From Marinobacter sp. ATCH36 (GTDB lineage: Bacteria; Pseudomonadota; Gammaproteobacteria; Pseudomonadales; Oleiphilaceae): a DNA stretch of 64,000 bases. Numbering within the stretch: position 1 is the stretch's first letter; the number at the start of each line of letters is the position of its first letter. Below the pieces are notes generated by a model. The model was not told the DNA's origin. It did not search any database and worked only from the letters and a program-made list of their open reading frames with translations. The stretch spans positions 434,001 through 498,000 of the forward strand of contig NZ_JAMJPL010000002.1 in the NCBI RefSeq assembly GCF_023555055.1, given 5' to 3'. Positions 27,488 through 36,829 of the stretch are shown piece after piece. The position numbers were made by a program, and so were the translations under genes.

Positions 27488-27734
27488 GTTTTTACCTTCC
27501 TCAAATCTTCCGCAACCCGCAGCCAGCCATTACCGCCGACAACACAAGCCTGTGTTACACTCCGGATTCGCATGATACGCGGAATACCCGCTGCCTCCCA
27601 ATACAGCTTCTCGCTATATCCATGACTGCGGGCTATATCCGGGAGCGTCAACACGGCCAGACTGGATGGAATCATCTATTCTGACAGGGAAGAATGCCGG
27701 ATATCCGGCCGGCGAAGTCAATCGGGAATACACT

Positions 27735-30614
27735 ATGCGGCGCTGGGGCATACGTAAAAAAGTACTTGTGGTGACACTCGTCCCCACCCTTCTGACCACC
27801 CTGATGCTGGGGCTCTTCTTCACCTACAGCTGGGTCAACAATATTGAAAACCTGCTCAAGGACCGTGGCGAATCGCTCTCGCGGCAACTGTCCGCAGGGT
27901 CGGAGTACGGCCTCTTCACCGCCAATCGCAGCCTTCTTAGCAGCCTTTCCAACGCCTTGCTGGAAGAGCAGGACGTTCGTTCCATTACCTTCTTTGGCAG
28001 TGAGCATAACCGGCTGCTTCACACCGGCCCCGGAAGCTCCGATGACGTCGATAAAGAAGTACTTACCGGTGAGGATGCCAAACAGATCAGCAGGCCGGAC
28101 AGCACCGTATTCGTGACTCCCGTTTACCTGCAGGACCTGATGATCGAAAGCATGCTGGCCCCGGACTCCCGCCAGAATACGGGCAGCGTCAAGGAGCCGA
28201 TTGGTTGGGTCACTGTGGAGATGTCACATGTTCGCACCGAGAAGGAAACCTACAAGGCGCTGCTGATTTCTCTGCTGTTAGTGCTGGGAGGCGTTGTTCT
28301 CAGCCTGGTGATCGCACTGCGCCTGAGCCGCGCCTTTACAGACCCGGTATTTGAACTCAACGAAGCGGTTGCCAGGCTCAAGGAGGGCAAGCTGGACACC
28401 CGTGTCTACACCGGGGCAGGCCCGGAATTCGAGCAACTGGAATCTGGCCTTAACGCCATGGCCGAGGAGCTGAGCAAGGCCCAGGCCGAGATGCAGCAAA
28501 ACATTGACCAGGCAACGGAAGACCTGCGGGAAACCCTGGAAACGATCGAGATCCAGAACATCGAACTGGATTTTGCGCGCAAGGAAGCACTGGAAGCCAG
28601 CCGCATCAAGTCGGAATTTCTGGCCAATATGTCCCACGAAATCCGCACACCTCTGAACGGCATCATCGGTTTCACCGAACTGCTGCTGAAAAGCCCACTG
28701 CCCCGCCAGCAGCGGGACCACCTGAGCACCATCCGCAAGTCGTCGGAAATACTGCTGACCATCATCAACGATATCCTCGATTTCTCCAAAATCGAGGCAG
28801 GAAAACTGATTCTCGACAGGATTCCGTTCCAGCTTCGGGACATTGTCGAGGAAGTCATGGTCATGCTGGCCCCGGCCGCGCACAGCAAGAACCTGGACCT
28901 GGTACCGCTGGTTTACAATGATGTGCCGGACAACGTCATGGGTGACCCGCTGCGGGTGAAGCAGGTGATCACCAACCTGGTCAACAACGCCATCAAGTTC
29001 ACCCAGACCGGTGAAGTGGTATTGCGGGCCAGCCTGGAGGAAGAAGACAAGGAAGGTAACCGTATTACCCTGCGCTTGAGCATTTCCGACTCCGGCGTTG
29101 GTCTTTCCCGGGCCCAGCAACAATCCCTGTTCAATGCCTTTAGCCAGGCGGACGCCTCCACCGCACGGCAGTATGGTGGCACCGGCCTCGGCCTTGCCAT
29201 TTCCAAGCGTCTGGTAGAGGAAATGGGTGGCAAGATCGGCCTTGAAAGCGAGCTCGGCAAGGGCTCTACCTTCTGGTTCACCCTCACATCGGAGTTGTCC
29301 TCCACCGGAGAGGCCATCGCTCCGAAAGACGCCCTGCGCGGCGAACGGGTCATCTATCTGGAGCAACAGAAGACCACCGGTCTGGCGGTAGAGCACATGC
29401 TGCGCGAATGGGGCATGACCGTAGACAGGGTTTCCTCACCGGGCGCCATGCAGGAGCAGATCGAAGAGGCCCAGAAAGCGCAATCCGGTTACGCAGCTGC
29501 CCTTCTGGGTATCACCCGCCATCTGCTTAATTCCAGCCAGTACTGCTCGCTGGTACGGACCCTGGAACTGGAAAGGGACTGCCGCACCCTTTTACTGACG
29601 CCAACGCTGGAAACCCACGACACACCGCTCTCGGGCCTGGCCAGCGGCCACCTTACTAAGCCGGTTTGCCGTGACTCTCTCTATGATGAGCTGTTGTTAC
29701 TGGTTCACGGCATAAGCAGCGGACAGCGACAACTTCCGGTGCCGCCGGACGCAAGGAAGACCGCGCAAACATCTGGCCGGGTACCTCGGGTGCTGGCCGT
29801 GGACGATAACGATGCCAATCTGAAACTGGTGCTGACGCTGTTAAACGACTGCCAGATTGAAGCCGAGGGCGCCAGTAGTGGCTTCGAGGCCCTCAGCAAG
29901 GCAAGGCAGAAACCATTTGACCTGGTTTTCATGGATTTGCAGATGCCGGGTATGGATGGTGTCGAGACCACGGTAAGGCTGAGGAGCCTGGATGGCAACA
30001 GCCATCGCACCGGCATCATTGCACTCACTGCGCATGCACTGGCCGAAGAGCAGGACCGGCTGATTCGGCAGGGTTTCGACGGCTACCTTGCCAAGCCTAT
30101 CAGCAACAACCAGCTGATCGACATTATCTACGATTACACCGGTTACAGCTGTGACGCAGGATCCGAGAATCATTATCTTCCCGTACCAGAGGTTCGCGAT
30201 ACCCGCCAGGCACTGCGGCCGTCTACCCGCAAGAAACAACCGGATTGCGTCAGCATCACTGAAAGCATCCAGTTAGCCGCTGGCAAAGCAGACCTGGCGG
30301 AGGAATTGTTCAGCATGCTGGTTGAACAGATCCGTACTGACCTGGACCGCGTGAACAGCCTCTGGGATAACGATGAACGGGAGGAGTTACTGGAGTGCGT
30401 ACACAAGCTGCATGGCGCAACCCGTTACTGCGGTGTCCCGGAACTGCGAGGCGCCGCCAATCAGTTGGAAACGGCATTGAAATGCGCCTCGCCAGATACC
30501 GAATACCAGAAAGACCAGTTGCTTGTGGCCATGGAGCGCCTGCAAATCTGGAGTGAGCAGACCGACTGGCAGCATCTGTTCAGGCAGCAGGATCAGCAGG
30601 CTACTGCAGACTGA
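27735..30614 (+). CDS. gacS: Hybrid sensor histidine kinase GacS/BarA
   Basis: Tripartite kinase of the Gac/Rsm cascade. From the ATG at 27735 (959 residues) it has an N-terminal membrane helix (VLVVTLVPTLLTTLMLGLFF), a periplasmic loop, a second helix (about 180-205), a HAMP domain, HisKA with His301 in NMSHEIRTPLNG, HATPase (GLGLAISK), a receiver with Asp734 in FMDLQMPGMDG and an Hpt domain with His890 in HKLHGAT. A longer start at 27666 would add 23 residues before the helix; GGGAA before 27735 favours the shorter form. It is divergent from cysM. Its usual partner GacA is not in the window. Confidence 0.94.
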   Translation: MRRWGIRKKVLVVTLVPTLLTTLMLGLFFTYSWVNNIENLLKDRGESLSRQLSAGSEYGLFTANRSLLSSLSNALLEEQDVRSITFFGSEHNRLLHTGPGSSDDVDKEVLTGEDAKQISRPDSTVFVTPVYLQDLMIESMLAPDSRQNTGSVKEPIGWVTVEMSHVRTEKETYKALLISLLLVLGGVVLSLVIALRLSRAFTDPVFELNEAVARLKEGKLDTRVYTGAGPEFEQLESGLNAMAEELSKAQAEMQQNIDQATEDLRETLETIEIQNIELDFARKEALEASRIKSEFLANMSHEIRTPLNGIIGFTELLLKSPLPRQQRDHLSTIRKSSEILLTIINDILDFSKIEAGKLILDRIPFQLRDIVEEVMVMLAPAAHSKNLDLVPLVYNDVPDNVMGDPLRVKQVITNLVNNAIKFTQTGEVVLRASLEEEDKEGNRITLRLSISDSGVGLSRAQQQSLFNAFSQADASTARQYGGTGLGLAISKRLVEEMGGKIGLESELGKGSTFWFTLTSELSSTGEAIAPKDALRGERVIYLEQQKTTGLAVEHMLREWGMTVDRVSSPGAMQEQIEEAQKAQSGYAAALLGITRHLLNSSQYCSLVRTLELERDCRTLLLTPTLETHDTPLSGLASGHLTKPVCRDSLYDELLLLVHGISSGQRQLPVPPDARKTAQTSGRVPRVLAVDDNDANLKLVLTLLNDCQIEAEGASSGFEALSKARQKPFDLVFMDLQMPGMDGVETTVRLRSLDGNSHRTGIIALTAHALAEEQDRLIRQGFDGYLAKPISNNQLIDIIYDYTGYSCDAGSENHYLPVPEVRDTRQALRPSTRKKQPDCVSITESIQLAAGKADLAEELFSMLVEQIRTDLDRVNSLWDNDEREELLECVHKLHGATRYCGVPELRGAANQLETALKCASPDTEYQKDQLLVAMERLQIWSEQTDWQHLFRQQDQQATAD

Positions 30615-30633
30615 CGCCTTTACCTTTGCTAGC

Positions 30634-31383
30634 TCAGCCCCGGGCGCTTGCCAGGATGGCCTTCATATCCCTGACCGCCTCTTTAAGGCCGGTGAAGACG
30701 GCCCTCGCGATGATCGCATGACCAATATTGAGTTCATTGATTCCACCAATGGCCGCCACCCGCTCGGTATTGTGATAGTGCAGACCATGCCCTGCATTCA
30801 CAACAAGGCCCTTTTTCCGGGCATGTTCAACGGCGGTCACCAGAGTATCAAAAGCGGCATTTTCAGCATCCGGTGTACCGGCTTCTGCATATTCACCGGT
30901 GTGGAGTTCTACCACCGGCGCGCCGCACCTGACAGCCGCATCTATCTGGGCAATATCAGGATCGATAAAAAGGGAGACTTCAATTCCGAGCCTGCCCAAC
31001 CGTTCACAAGCCTTGGCAACACGGGCTTCCTGACCGTCTACATCGAGACCGCCTTCTGTTGTCAGCTCTTCCCGCTTTTCCGGCACCAGACACACGCACT
31101 CGGGGCGCACCTGTTCTGCGAATGCCAACATGGCGTCAGTAACCGCCATTTCCAGGTTCATTTTGGTGGTCAGGATTTCCTTCAGTAAAAGTACATCACG
31201 GTCCTGAATGTGTCGGCGGTCTTCCCGCGGATGAATAGTAATACCATCAGCCCCGGCCTCCTCCGCCAGGATCGCCGCCTGAACCGGATCAGGGTAGCGA
31301 GTACCCCTGGCCTGCCGCAGCGTTGCAACATGGTCAATATTGACGCCCAGCAGCACTCTGGGATTCGTTGGGCTAGGGTTCAT
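30634..31383 (-). CDS. pdxJ: Pyridoxine 5'-phosphate synthase
   Basis: Last step of de novo pyridoxal phosphate synthesis. The N-terminus [18 protein letters not shown], the [16 protein letters not shown] block and [10 protein letters not shown] are characteristic. The ATG at 31383 (249 residues) has GAGGAG upstream and overlaps the recO end by 11 bp; the frame continues further upstream without homology. Last gene of the lepA-pdxJ run, ending 19 bp from the convergent gacS gene. Confidence 0.96.
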   Translation of the reverse strand: MNPSPTNPRVLLGVNIDHVATLRQARGTRYPDPVQAAILAEEAGADGITIHPREDRRHIQDRDVLLLKEILTTKMNLEMAVTDAMLAFAEQVRPECVCLVPEKREELTTEGGLDVDGQEARVAKACERLGRLGIEVSLFIDPDIAQIDAAVRCGAPVVELHTGEYAEAGTPDAENAAFDTLVTAVEHARKKGLVVNAGHGLHYHNTERVAAIGGINELNIGHAIIARAVFTGLKEAVRDMKAILASARG

Positions 31384-32101
31384 TGCGATCTCCTCGATGA
31401 TGACTGAACAGGCTGCGGCTGTTGAGTGGCCGGCCCTGCAGAAGATAATCCACCAACACGCGGGTAACACGCTTGGCAGTACGCCGGCATTCAGTAGACT
31501 CCAGATCTCCGGAGGCAAGTGCCAGCAATGTGGCGCCGGAAAGATTCTGAAGCCTGACATCTGCCGAAGGCATGGCCACAATCCCTTGCGCCGGATCATA
31601 ACAATAATACTCACTGGCCTCGACGGCGTGCCCGGTGTCGGTTGCCAGATCCCAGGCAAAGTCGTAACCCAGCTCTGCAGCAAAGGACTGCTCAAACCGC
31701 CGGAGAACCGGCTCCACATCACTGGCTTCCGATAGCTTGGCAATCACGTCGATATAGGATGCGAAGAGATGAGGGTGGGGATCGGCCAGCGGCAACAGTC
31801 GTTGCAGCAACTCGTTCACGTAGAGCCCGCTGTAAAGTGACAGTGTGCGCTTGAGCGCTGGCCCGGCACGCACTTCCGCCTGTGTGAGGGTCTTCAGGTC
31901 ACTGCGTCCAGTCCAATCCAGCAGCAGCGGCTGGAAGGGTTGAAGCTGTGCTTTCAGAGGACTTTTGGCACTGTTGCCACCACGGGCGATAACAGTAATC
32001 CGGCCCGCGTTAAGGGAAAAAATATCTACCATCAGGCTGGTTTCTCGCCACGGCCGGCGGTGGAGGACGTAAGCGGGCTCCTGCTGTGTTGGCCCCGTCA
32101 T
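31373..32101 (-). CDS. recO: DNA repair protein RecO
   Basis: Recombination mediator of the RecFOR pathway. An N-terminal OB-fold ([20 protein letters not shown]) and helical C-terminal part fit the family; 242 residues. It lies between era and pdxJ, the standard order, 7 bp after the era stop. Confidence 0.94.
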   Translation of the reverse strand: MTGPTQQEPAYVLHRRPWRETSLMVDIFSLNAGRITVIARGGNSAKSPLKAQLQPFQPLLLDWTGRSDLKTLTQAEVRAGPALKRTLSLYSGLYVNELLQRLLPLADPHPHLFASYIDVIAKLSEASDVEPVLRRFEQSFAAELGYDFAWDLATDTGHAVEASEYYCYDPAQGIVAMPSADVRLQNLSGATLLALASGDLESTECRRTAKRVTRVLVDYLLQGRPLNSRSLFSHHRGDRNEP

Positions 32102-32108
32102 AAACGCC

Positions 32109-33026
32109 TCAGAAGTCGTTCATACCAAGACTTTTCAGTGCCCGTTCACTGTCGGCCCAGCCACGCTTGACCTTGACCCAGAGCCTCAGCATGACTTTGC
32201 TGTCAAACAGGCGCTCCATGTCGGCCCGGGCTTCCTGGCCAATACGGCGCAACCGCTCACCCTTGTCGCCGATCATGATCTTTTTCTGACCTTCACGCTC
32301 CACCAGAATCAACGCGGAAATGTGCAGCGTCTTGCCATCCTTGCGGAATTCCTCGATCTCAACCGCCACGGAATACGGCAGTTCGGCGCCCAGTTGGCGG
32401 GTGATTTTCTCACGCACCATCTCCGAGGCCATGAAGCGCTCACTGCGATCGGTAATCTGATCATCGGGATAGAAGTGAACGCTTTGCGGCAGGAAACGCC
32501 CCACCGCTTCCTCCAGTGGCTCCAGGTTCATACCCTTCAGAGCGGACAGCGGGATCAGTTCGGCGAAGTCCCGCTTCCGTGACAGCATGTCCAGATGGGG
32601 CAGCAATGCCTCACGATTCTCAATCCGGTCCACCTTGTTCACCGCCAGAATCACCGGGCATTTCAGGCTGCTGAGTTTTTCCAGCACCATTTCGTCGGCT
32701 GTGGTCCAGGCCATCTGGTCGACCACAAACACCACCACATCAACATCTTTCAACGCCGACGTGGCGGCCTTGTTCATATACCGGTTGATTGCGCGGGGCT
32801 CTTCTTCGTGCATACCCGGTGTATCCACGTAAATTGCCTGTACCGGGCCTTCGGTCTTGATCCCCAGAACCTGGTGGCGCGTGGTCTGGGGCTTGCGGGA
32901 GGTAATGCTCAGTTTCTGGCCAAGAATATGGTTCAGCAGTGTGGACTTGCCCACATTGGGGCGGCCAACTATCGCTACGAAACCACAACGGCTTTCCGGA
33001 TTCTCCGGACGGGTAACATCATTCAT
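32109..33026 (-). CDS. era: GTPase Era
   Basis: Essential GTPase for 30S maturation that binds the 16S rRNA 3' end. G1 [13 protein letters not shown]3 DTPGMHEEE and G4 NKVD are present, with a C-terminal KH domain ([15 protein letters not shown]). I use the ATG at 33026, whose A overlaps the rnc stop (TGATG), giving 305 residues. Confidence 0.96.
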   Translation of the reverse strand: MNDVTRPENPESRCGFVAIVGRPNVGKSTLLNHILGQKLSITSRKPQTTRHQVLGIKTEGPVQAIYVDTPGMHEEEPRAINRYMNKAATSALKDVDVVVFVVDQMAWTTADEMVLEKLSSLKCPVILAVNKVDRIENREALLPHLDMLSRKRDFAELIPLSALKGMNLEPLEEAVGRFLPQSVHFYPDDQITDRSERFMASEMVREKITRQLGAELPYSVAVEIEEFRKDGKTLHISALILVEREGQKKIMIGDKGERLRRIGQEARADMERLFDSKVMLRLWVKVKRGWADSERALKSLGMNDF

Positions 33027-33715
33027 CAATCATTCTCCACGCCCAGCTGCTTGAGGGCATTACGGGCGGCCTGCTGCTCGGCAATTCGTCGGCTATTACC
33101 GGTACCGGTCGTTCTCCGGTCCAATGATGGCATAGCACAGGAAACATGGAACGTCTGGGCGTGGGCTTCACCATCAACGGATATGACATCGTAGCGCGGC
33201 AGCGGAAACTGTCGTGACTGCAGATATTCCTGCAGCCGGGTTTTGGGGTCTTTCTGGGTGTCCTGTAGATCAAGCTGTTTGAGACGCAGCTCGAACCAGC
33301 GTAAAACCTGCTCGCGGCAGGTATGGAAGTCGCTGTCCAGATAAATAGCGCCAATGATGGATTCCACCGCATCGGCAAGGATGGATTCGCGGCGGAACCC
33401 ACCGCTTTTCAACTCCCCCGAGCCCAGGCGAAGGTATTTCCCCAGTTCGAATTCACGGCCGATCTCCGCCAGGGTCACACCTTTGACCATTCGCGCCCGC
33501 AGACGGCTCAGCTGGCCTTCCCGGGCTTTCTCGAAATGCAGGTAAAGATGCTCGGCTATGACCATGTTGACAATAGAGTCGCCCAGAAACTCCAGGCGCT
33601 CATTATTCTGGTTGCCATAACTGCGATGAGTAAGCGCCAGCATCAGGCGCTCCGGTACTTTAAAATGATAACCGATACGCCGCTGCAGCTGTTCCAGATC
33701 CGGTTGCGAACTCAC
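33026..33715 (-). CDS. rnc: Ribonuclease III
   Basis: Double-stranded RNA endonuclease for rRNA and mRNA processing. The signature [20 protein letters not shown] is present, with a C-terminal dsRNA-binding domain ending in [16 protein letters not shown]. 229 residues. The GTG start overlaps the stop of the DUF4845 gene by 4 nt (GTGA). Confidence 0.96.
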   Translation of the reverse strand: MSSQPDLEQLQRRIGYHFKVPERLMLALTHRSYGNQNNERLEFLGDSIVNMVIAEHLYLHFEKAREGQLSRLRARMVKGVTLAEIGREFELGKYLRLGSGELKSGGFRRESILADAVESIIGAIYLDSDFHTCREQVLRWFELRLKQLDLQDTQKDPKTRLQEYLQSRQFPLPRYDVISVDGEAHAQTFHVSCAMPSLDRRTTGTGNSRRIAEQQAARNALKQLGVEND

Positions 33716-34101
33716 TTGCCCTTCATCTCGTACTCGTGTTGGAAGTGGATAATCGTATCCACGTTACGGAAGAGGTTGTTGCGAACTTCATAATCCACAT
33801 TGATCACCACAAATTCCCCGTTTTTCTCAACGGTGATGTTTTTGGCGTCAAAGCCTCTTACGTTGTTAACGCTCAACCGCTTGTTAATAAGACTTCTTAC
33901 CTGAGCGGGTCCCATAGTGGAGAGGTCCTCGGTTCCCTCAAGGCTTTCCAGCGCTTCCTGAATAGTGATGTCGTCAAGATAGGCAGGCCCCAGTTTGATG
34001 ACCAGGGTCAGCAAGCCACCGAAAAAGAGCACCATGATCATGATAACCAGTGCCGAGGCACCAGACTGCTTGTGCATGGAGGAAAGACTGTTTTTCTTCA
34101 T
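33712..34101 (-). CDS. DUF4845 single-pass membrane protein
   Basis: 129 residues with one N-terminal membrane helix ([19 protein letters not shown], about 17-35) and a small extracytoplasmic domain. Matches DUF4845 proteins that sit between lepB and rnc in many gammaproteobacteria. Function unknown. The ATG at 34101 has AGGGG upstream; an in-frame ATG at 34077 is possible. Confidence 0.85.
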   Translation of the reverse strand: MKKNSLSSMHKQSGASALVIMIMVLFFGGLLTLVIKLGPAYLDDITIQEALESLEGTEDLSTMGPAQVRSLINKRLSVNNVRGFDAKNITVEKNGEFVVINVDYEVRNNLFRNVDTIIHFQHEYEMKGK

Positions 34102-34130
34102 TATAGAGACACCCCTGAATTACAACCCAC

Positions 34131-34910
34131 TTATTCTATGCCGCCCACACGACCAAAGGATGGCAGGCTGGTCAGCGATTGCCAGTGCATCCAGATCGCA
34201 AACGCCTTGCCCACAACCAGTTCGTCCGGAACCGTGCCCCAGTAGCGACTGTCATTACTGTTGTCGCGATTGTCGCCCATCACGAAATACTCGCCTTCAG
34301 GCACCAGCCATTCTCCTTCACCAGAACGGCCCGTGCGCCCCAGAGTCAGGAAAATATCGTGTTCGACATCGCCCAGTTGTTCACGCTTTAATTCAACCGG
34401 CGGAAGCCTGGCCACAAAACGGCTATCCACTTTTTCACCGTTGATAAACAGCTCCCGGTCCTGATATCGGACGCGATCACCGGGCATACCGACAACCCGC
34501 TTGATGTAATTGGTGCTGCCATCTTCCGGATAACGGAATACAATGACGTCACCGCGCTCGGGATCATCCACTTCCAGTATCTTGGTACCTGCCACAGGCA
34601 ACCGTAGCCCATAAGCGAATTTGTTCACCAGAATAAAGTCCCCTACCTCCAGGGTGGGCAACATGGAACCAGAAGGAATCTGGAACGGCTCTACCAGAAA
34701 CGAGCGCAGAACGAGCACAACCGCCAGCACCGGGAAGAAAGAGCGGCTGAGATCTACCAGATAGGGCTCTTTTGTCTCTTCCTCCGCTCCGCCGTCAGCC
34801 TTCTCTGCCCCAGTCAGCCGGCGCTTGCGAAGAAAGAGTATGTCCAACAGCCAGATCAGCCCCGTTGCAAACGTCAGAATTACCAGAACCAGGGGAAAAT
34901 CAATATCCAT
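34131..34910 (-). CDS. lepB: Signal peptidase I
   Basis: Cleaves Sec and Tat signal peptides at the inner membrane. Two N-terminal membrane segments precede the catalytic Ser in QIPSGSMLPTL and the catalytic Lys in YIKRVVGMPGD; FVMGDNRDNSNDSR is also conserved. 259 residues. It directly follows lepA. Confidence 0.96.
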   Translation of the reverse strand: MDIDFPLVLVILTFATGLIWLLDILFLRKRRLTGAEKADGGAEEETKEPYLVDLSRSFFPVLAVVLVLRSFLVEPFQIPSGSMLPTLEVGDFILVNKFAYGLRLPVAGTKILEVDDPERGDVIVFRYPEDGSTNYIKRVVGMPGDRVRYQDRELFINGEKVDSRFVARLPPVELKREQLGDVEHDIFLTLGRTGRSGEGEWLVPEGEYFVMGDNRDNSNDSRYWGTVPDELVVGKAFAIWMHWQSLTSLPSFGRVGGIE

Positions 34911-34921
34911 TCAGGTGCCTT

Positions 34922-36724
34922 TTAGTTATCCACTTTCAGTACGGCAAGGAACGCTTCCTGAGGCACCTCAACATTACCCAGCTGCTTCATGCGTTTTTTA
35001 CCTTCTTTCTGCTTCTGCAGCAGTTTTTTCTTCCGGCTGACGTCGCCACCGTAGCACTTTGCGGTTACATTCTTGCGAAGCGCCTTGACGGTTACTCTGG
35101 ACACCACCTGGTTGCCTATCGCGGCCTGGATGGCAATATCAAACATCTGCCGCGGTATAAGCTCTTTCATTTTTTCGACCAGGGCACGGCCCTTGTAGTG
35201 AGCCTGGTCCTTGTGAACGATCAGCGCCAGAGCATCCACACGCTCAGCGTTGATCAGTACGTCCAGCCTCACCAGGTTGGCGGTCTGAAAGCGCACAAAA
35301 TGGTAGTCAAGTGAGGCAAATCCCCGGCTGGCGGACTTGATCCGGTCAAAAAAGTCCAGAACCACCTCCGCCATCGGCAGCTCATAGGTCACCTGCACCT
35401 GGGTTGACAGGAAGTGCAAGTTTTTCTGGATGCCGCGCTTTTCTTCACAGAGCTTGATGACATTACCCAGATGTTCCTGAGGCACCAGAATGCTGGCTTC
35501 AACGATTGGCTCCCGCATCTCCTCAATGGAACCAATATCCGGAAGGCTGGACGGATTGTCTACCGACAGCGTCTCACCCTGCTTGGTAACGACTTCATAA
35601 ATTACGGTGGGCGCGGTGGTAATCAGGTCAATGTCGTATTCACGCTCCAGGCGCTCCTGGATAATTTCCATGTGGAGCATACCCAGAAAGCCACAACGGA
35701 AACCAAATCCGAGTGCGTCCGAACTTTCCGGCTCGAAAAACAGCGAGGCATCGTTCAGGGTCAGCTTTTCCAGCGCGTCACGAAAATCGTTGTAGTCGTC
35801 CGCGCTGACCGGGAACAGGCCGGCATAGACCTGGGGCTTCACTTTCTTGAACCCGGGCAGCATCGGAATATCTTCCGATCCTTTCTGCTGCACAATGGTA
35901 TCGCCCACCGGCGCACCATGGATGTCCTTGATGCCGGCTACGACAAAGCCGACATCGCCGGCTTCCAGGATATCTGTATCTTTGGGCTTGGGATTGAAAA
36001 TACCTACCTTGTCGGCATTCCAGGCCTTGCCGGTGGACTTGATAACAATCTTGTCGCCCTTCTTCAGAGTGCCTTCGGTCACTCGCACAAGGGAAACAAC
36101 GCCCAGGTAATTATCGAACCACGAATCAATAATCAGTGCCTGCAAGGGGGCACTGCGGTCGCCCTTCGGTGGCGGAATCTTGGCGATCAGGTCTTCCAGA
36201 ACGTCTTCCACACCAAGCCCGCTCTTGGCACTACAGCGGACCGCCTCAGTGGCGGCGATACCGATGATATCCTCGATTTCCTGGGCCACCCGCTCGGGCT
36301 CGGCCTGTGGAAGGTCCATCTTGTTCAGCACGGGCACCACTTCCAGACCCTGTTCGATCGCGGTGTAACAGTTGGCCACGGACTGGGCTTCAACACCCTG
36401 GCCGGCGTCTACGACCAGAAGAGCGCCTTCACAGGCATACAGTGATCGCGACACTTCGTAGGAAAAGTCCACGTGGCCGGGTGTATCGATAAAGTTCAGT
36501 TTGTATTCTTCGCCATCCCGGGCCCGATAATTCAGTGTCACACTCTGGGCCTTGATGGTGATGCCGCGTTCTCGCTCAAGATCCATGGAATCAAGTACTT
36601 GCTCGGCCATTTCACGTTCCGTGAGGCCGCCACAGATCTGAATAAAGCGGTCTGCCAGAGTGGATTTACCGTGGTCAATGTGGGCGATGATCGAAAAATT
36701 TCGGATTCGGCTCAGTTCAGTCAC
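34922..36724 (-). CDS. lepA: Elongation factor 4
   Basis: Translational GTPase acting on ribosomes. The G1 loop [21 protein letters not shown] and NKMDLP are present, and the C-terminal domain unique to LepA is intact. The GTG at 36724 gives 600 residues, the family length; a TTG at 36730 would also fit and the frame runs open to 36790. No strong ribosome site was seen for either. First gene of the lepA-pdxJ series. Confidence 0.95.
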   Translation of the reverse strand: MTELSRIRNFSIIAHIDHGKSTLADRFIQICGGLTEREMAEQVLDSMDLERERGITIKAQSVTLNYRARDGEEYKLNFIDTPGHVDFSYEVSRSLYACEGALLVVDAGQGVEAQSVANCYTAIEQGLEVVPVLNKMDLPQAEPERVAQEIEDIIGIAATEAVRCSAKSGLGVEDVLEDLIAKIPPPKGDRSAPLQALIIDSWFDNYLGVVSLVRVTEGTLKKGDKIVIKSTGKAWNADKVGIFNPKPKDTDILEAGDVGFVVAGIKDIHGAPVGDTIVQQKGSEDIPMLPGFKKVKPQVYAGLFPVSADDYNDFRDALEKLTLNDASLFFEPESSDALGFGFRCGFLGMLHMEIIQERLEREYDIDLITTAPTVIYEVVTKQGETLSVDNPSSLPDIGSIEEMREPIVEASILVPQEHLGNVIKLCEEKRGIQKNLHFLSTQVQVTYELPMAEVVLDFFDRIKSASRGFASLDYHFVRFQTANLVRLDVLINAERVDALALIVHKDQAHYKGRALVEKMKELIPRQMFDIAIQAAIGNQVVSRVTVKALRKNVTAKCYGGDVSRKKKLLQKQKEGKKRMKQLGNVEVPQEAFLAVLKVDN

Positions 36725-36829
36725 AGACAATGAATACTCATAAAAATACGAAGGATTGAGCCCGGATGGGCCGCCACCGGTGTCCGGCAACGGCGTGATT
36801 TTACCGGTTACCGGCCCCCATTGCCATGA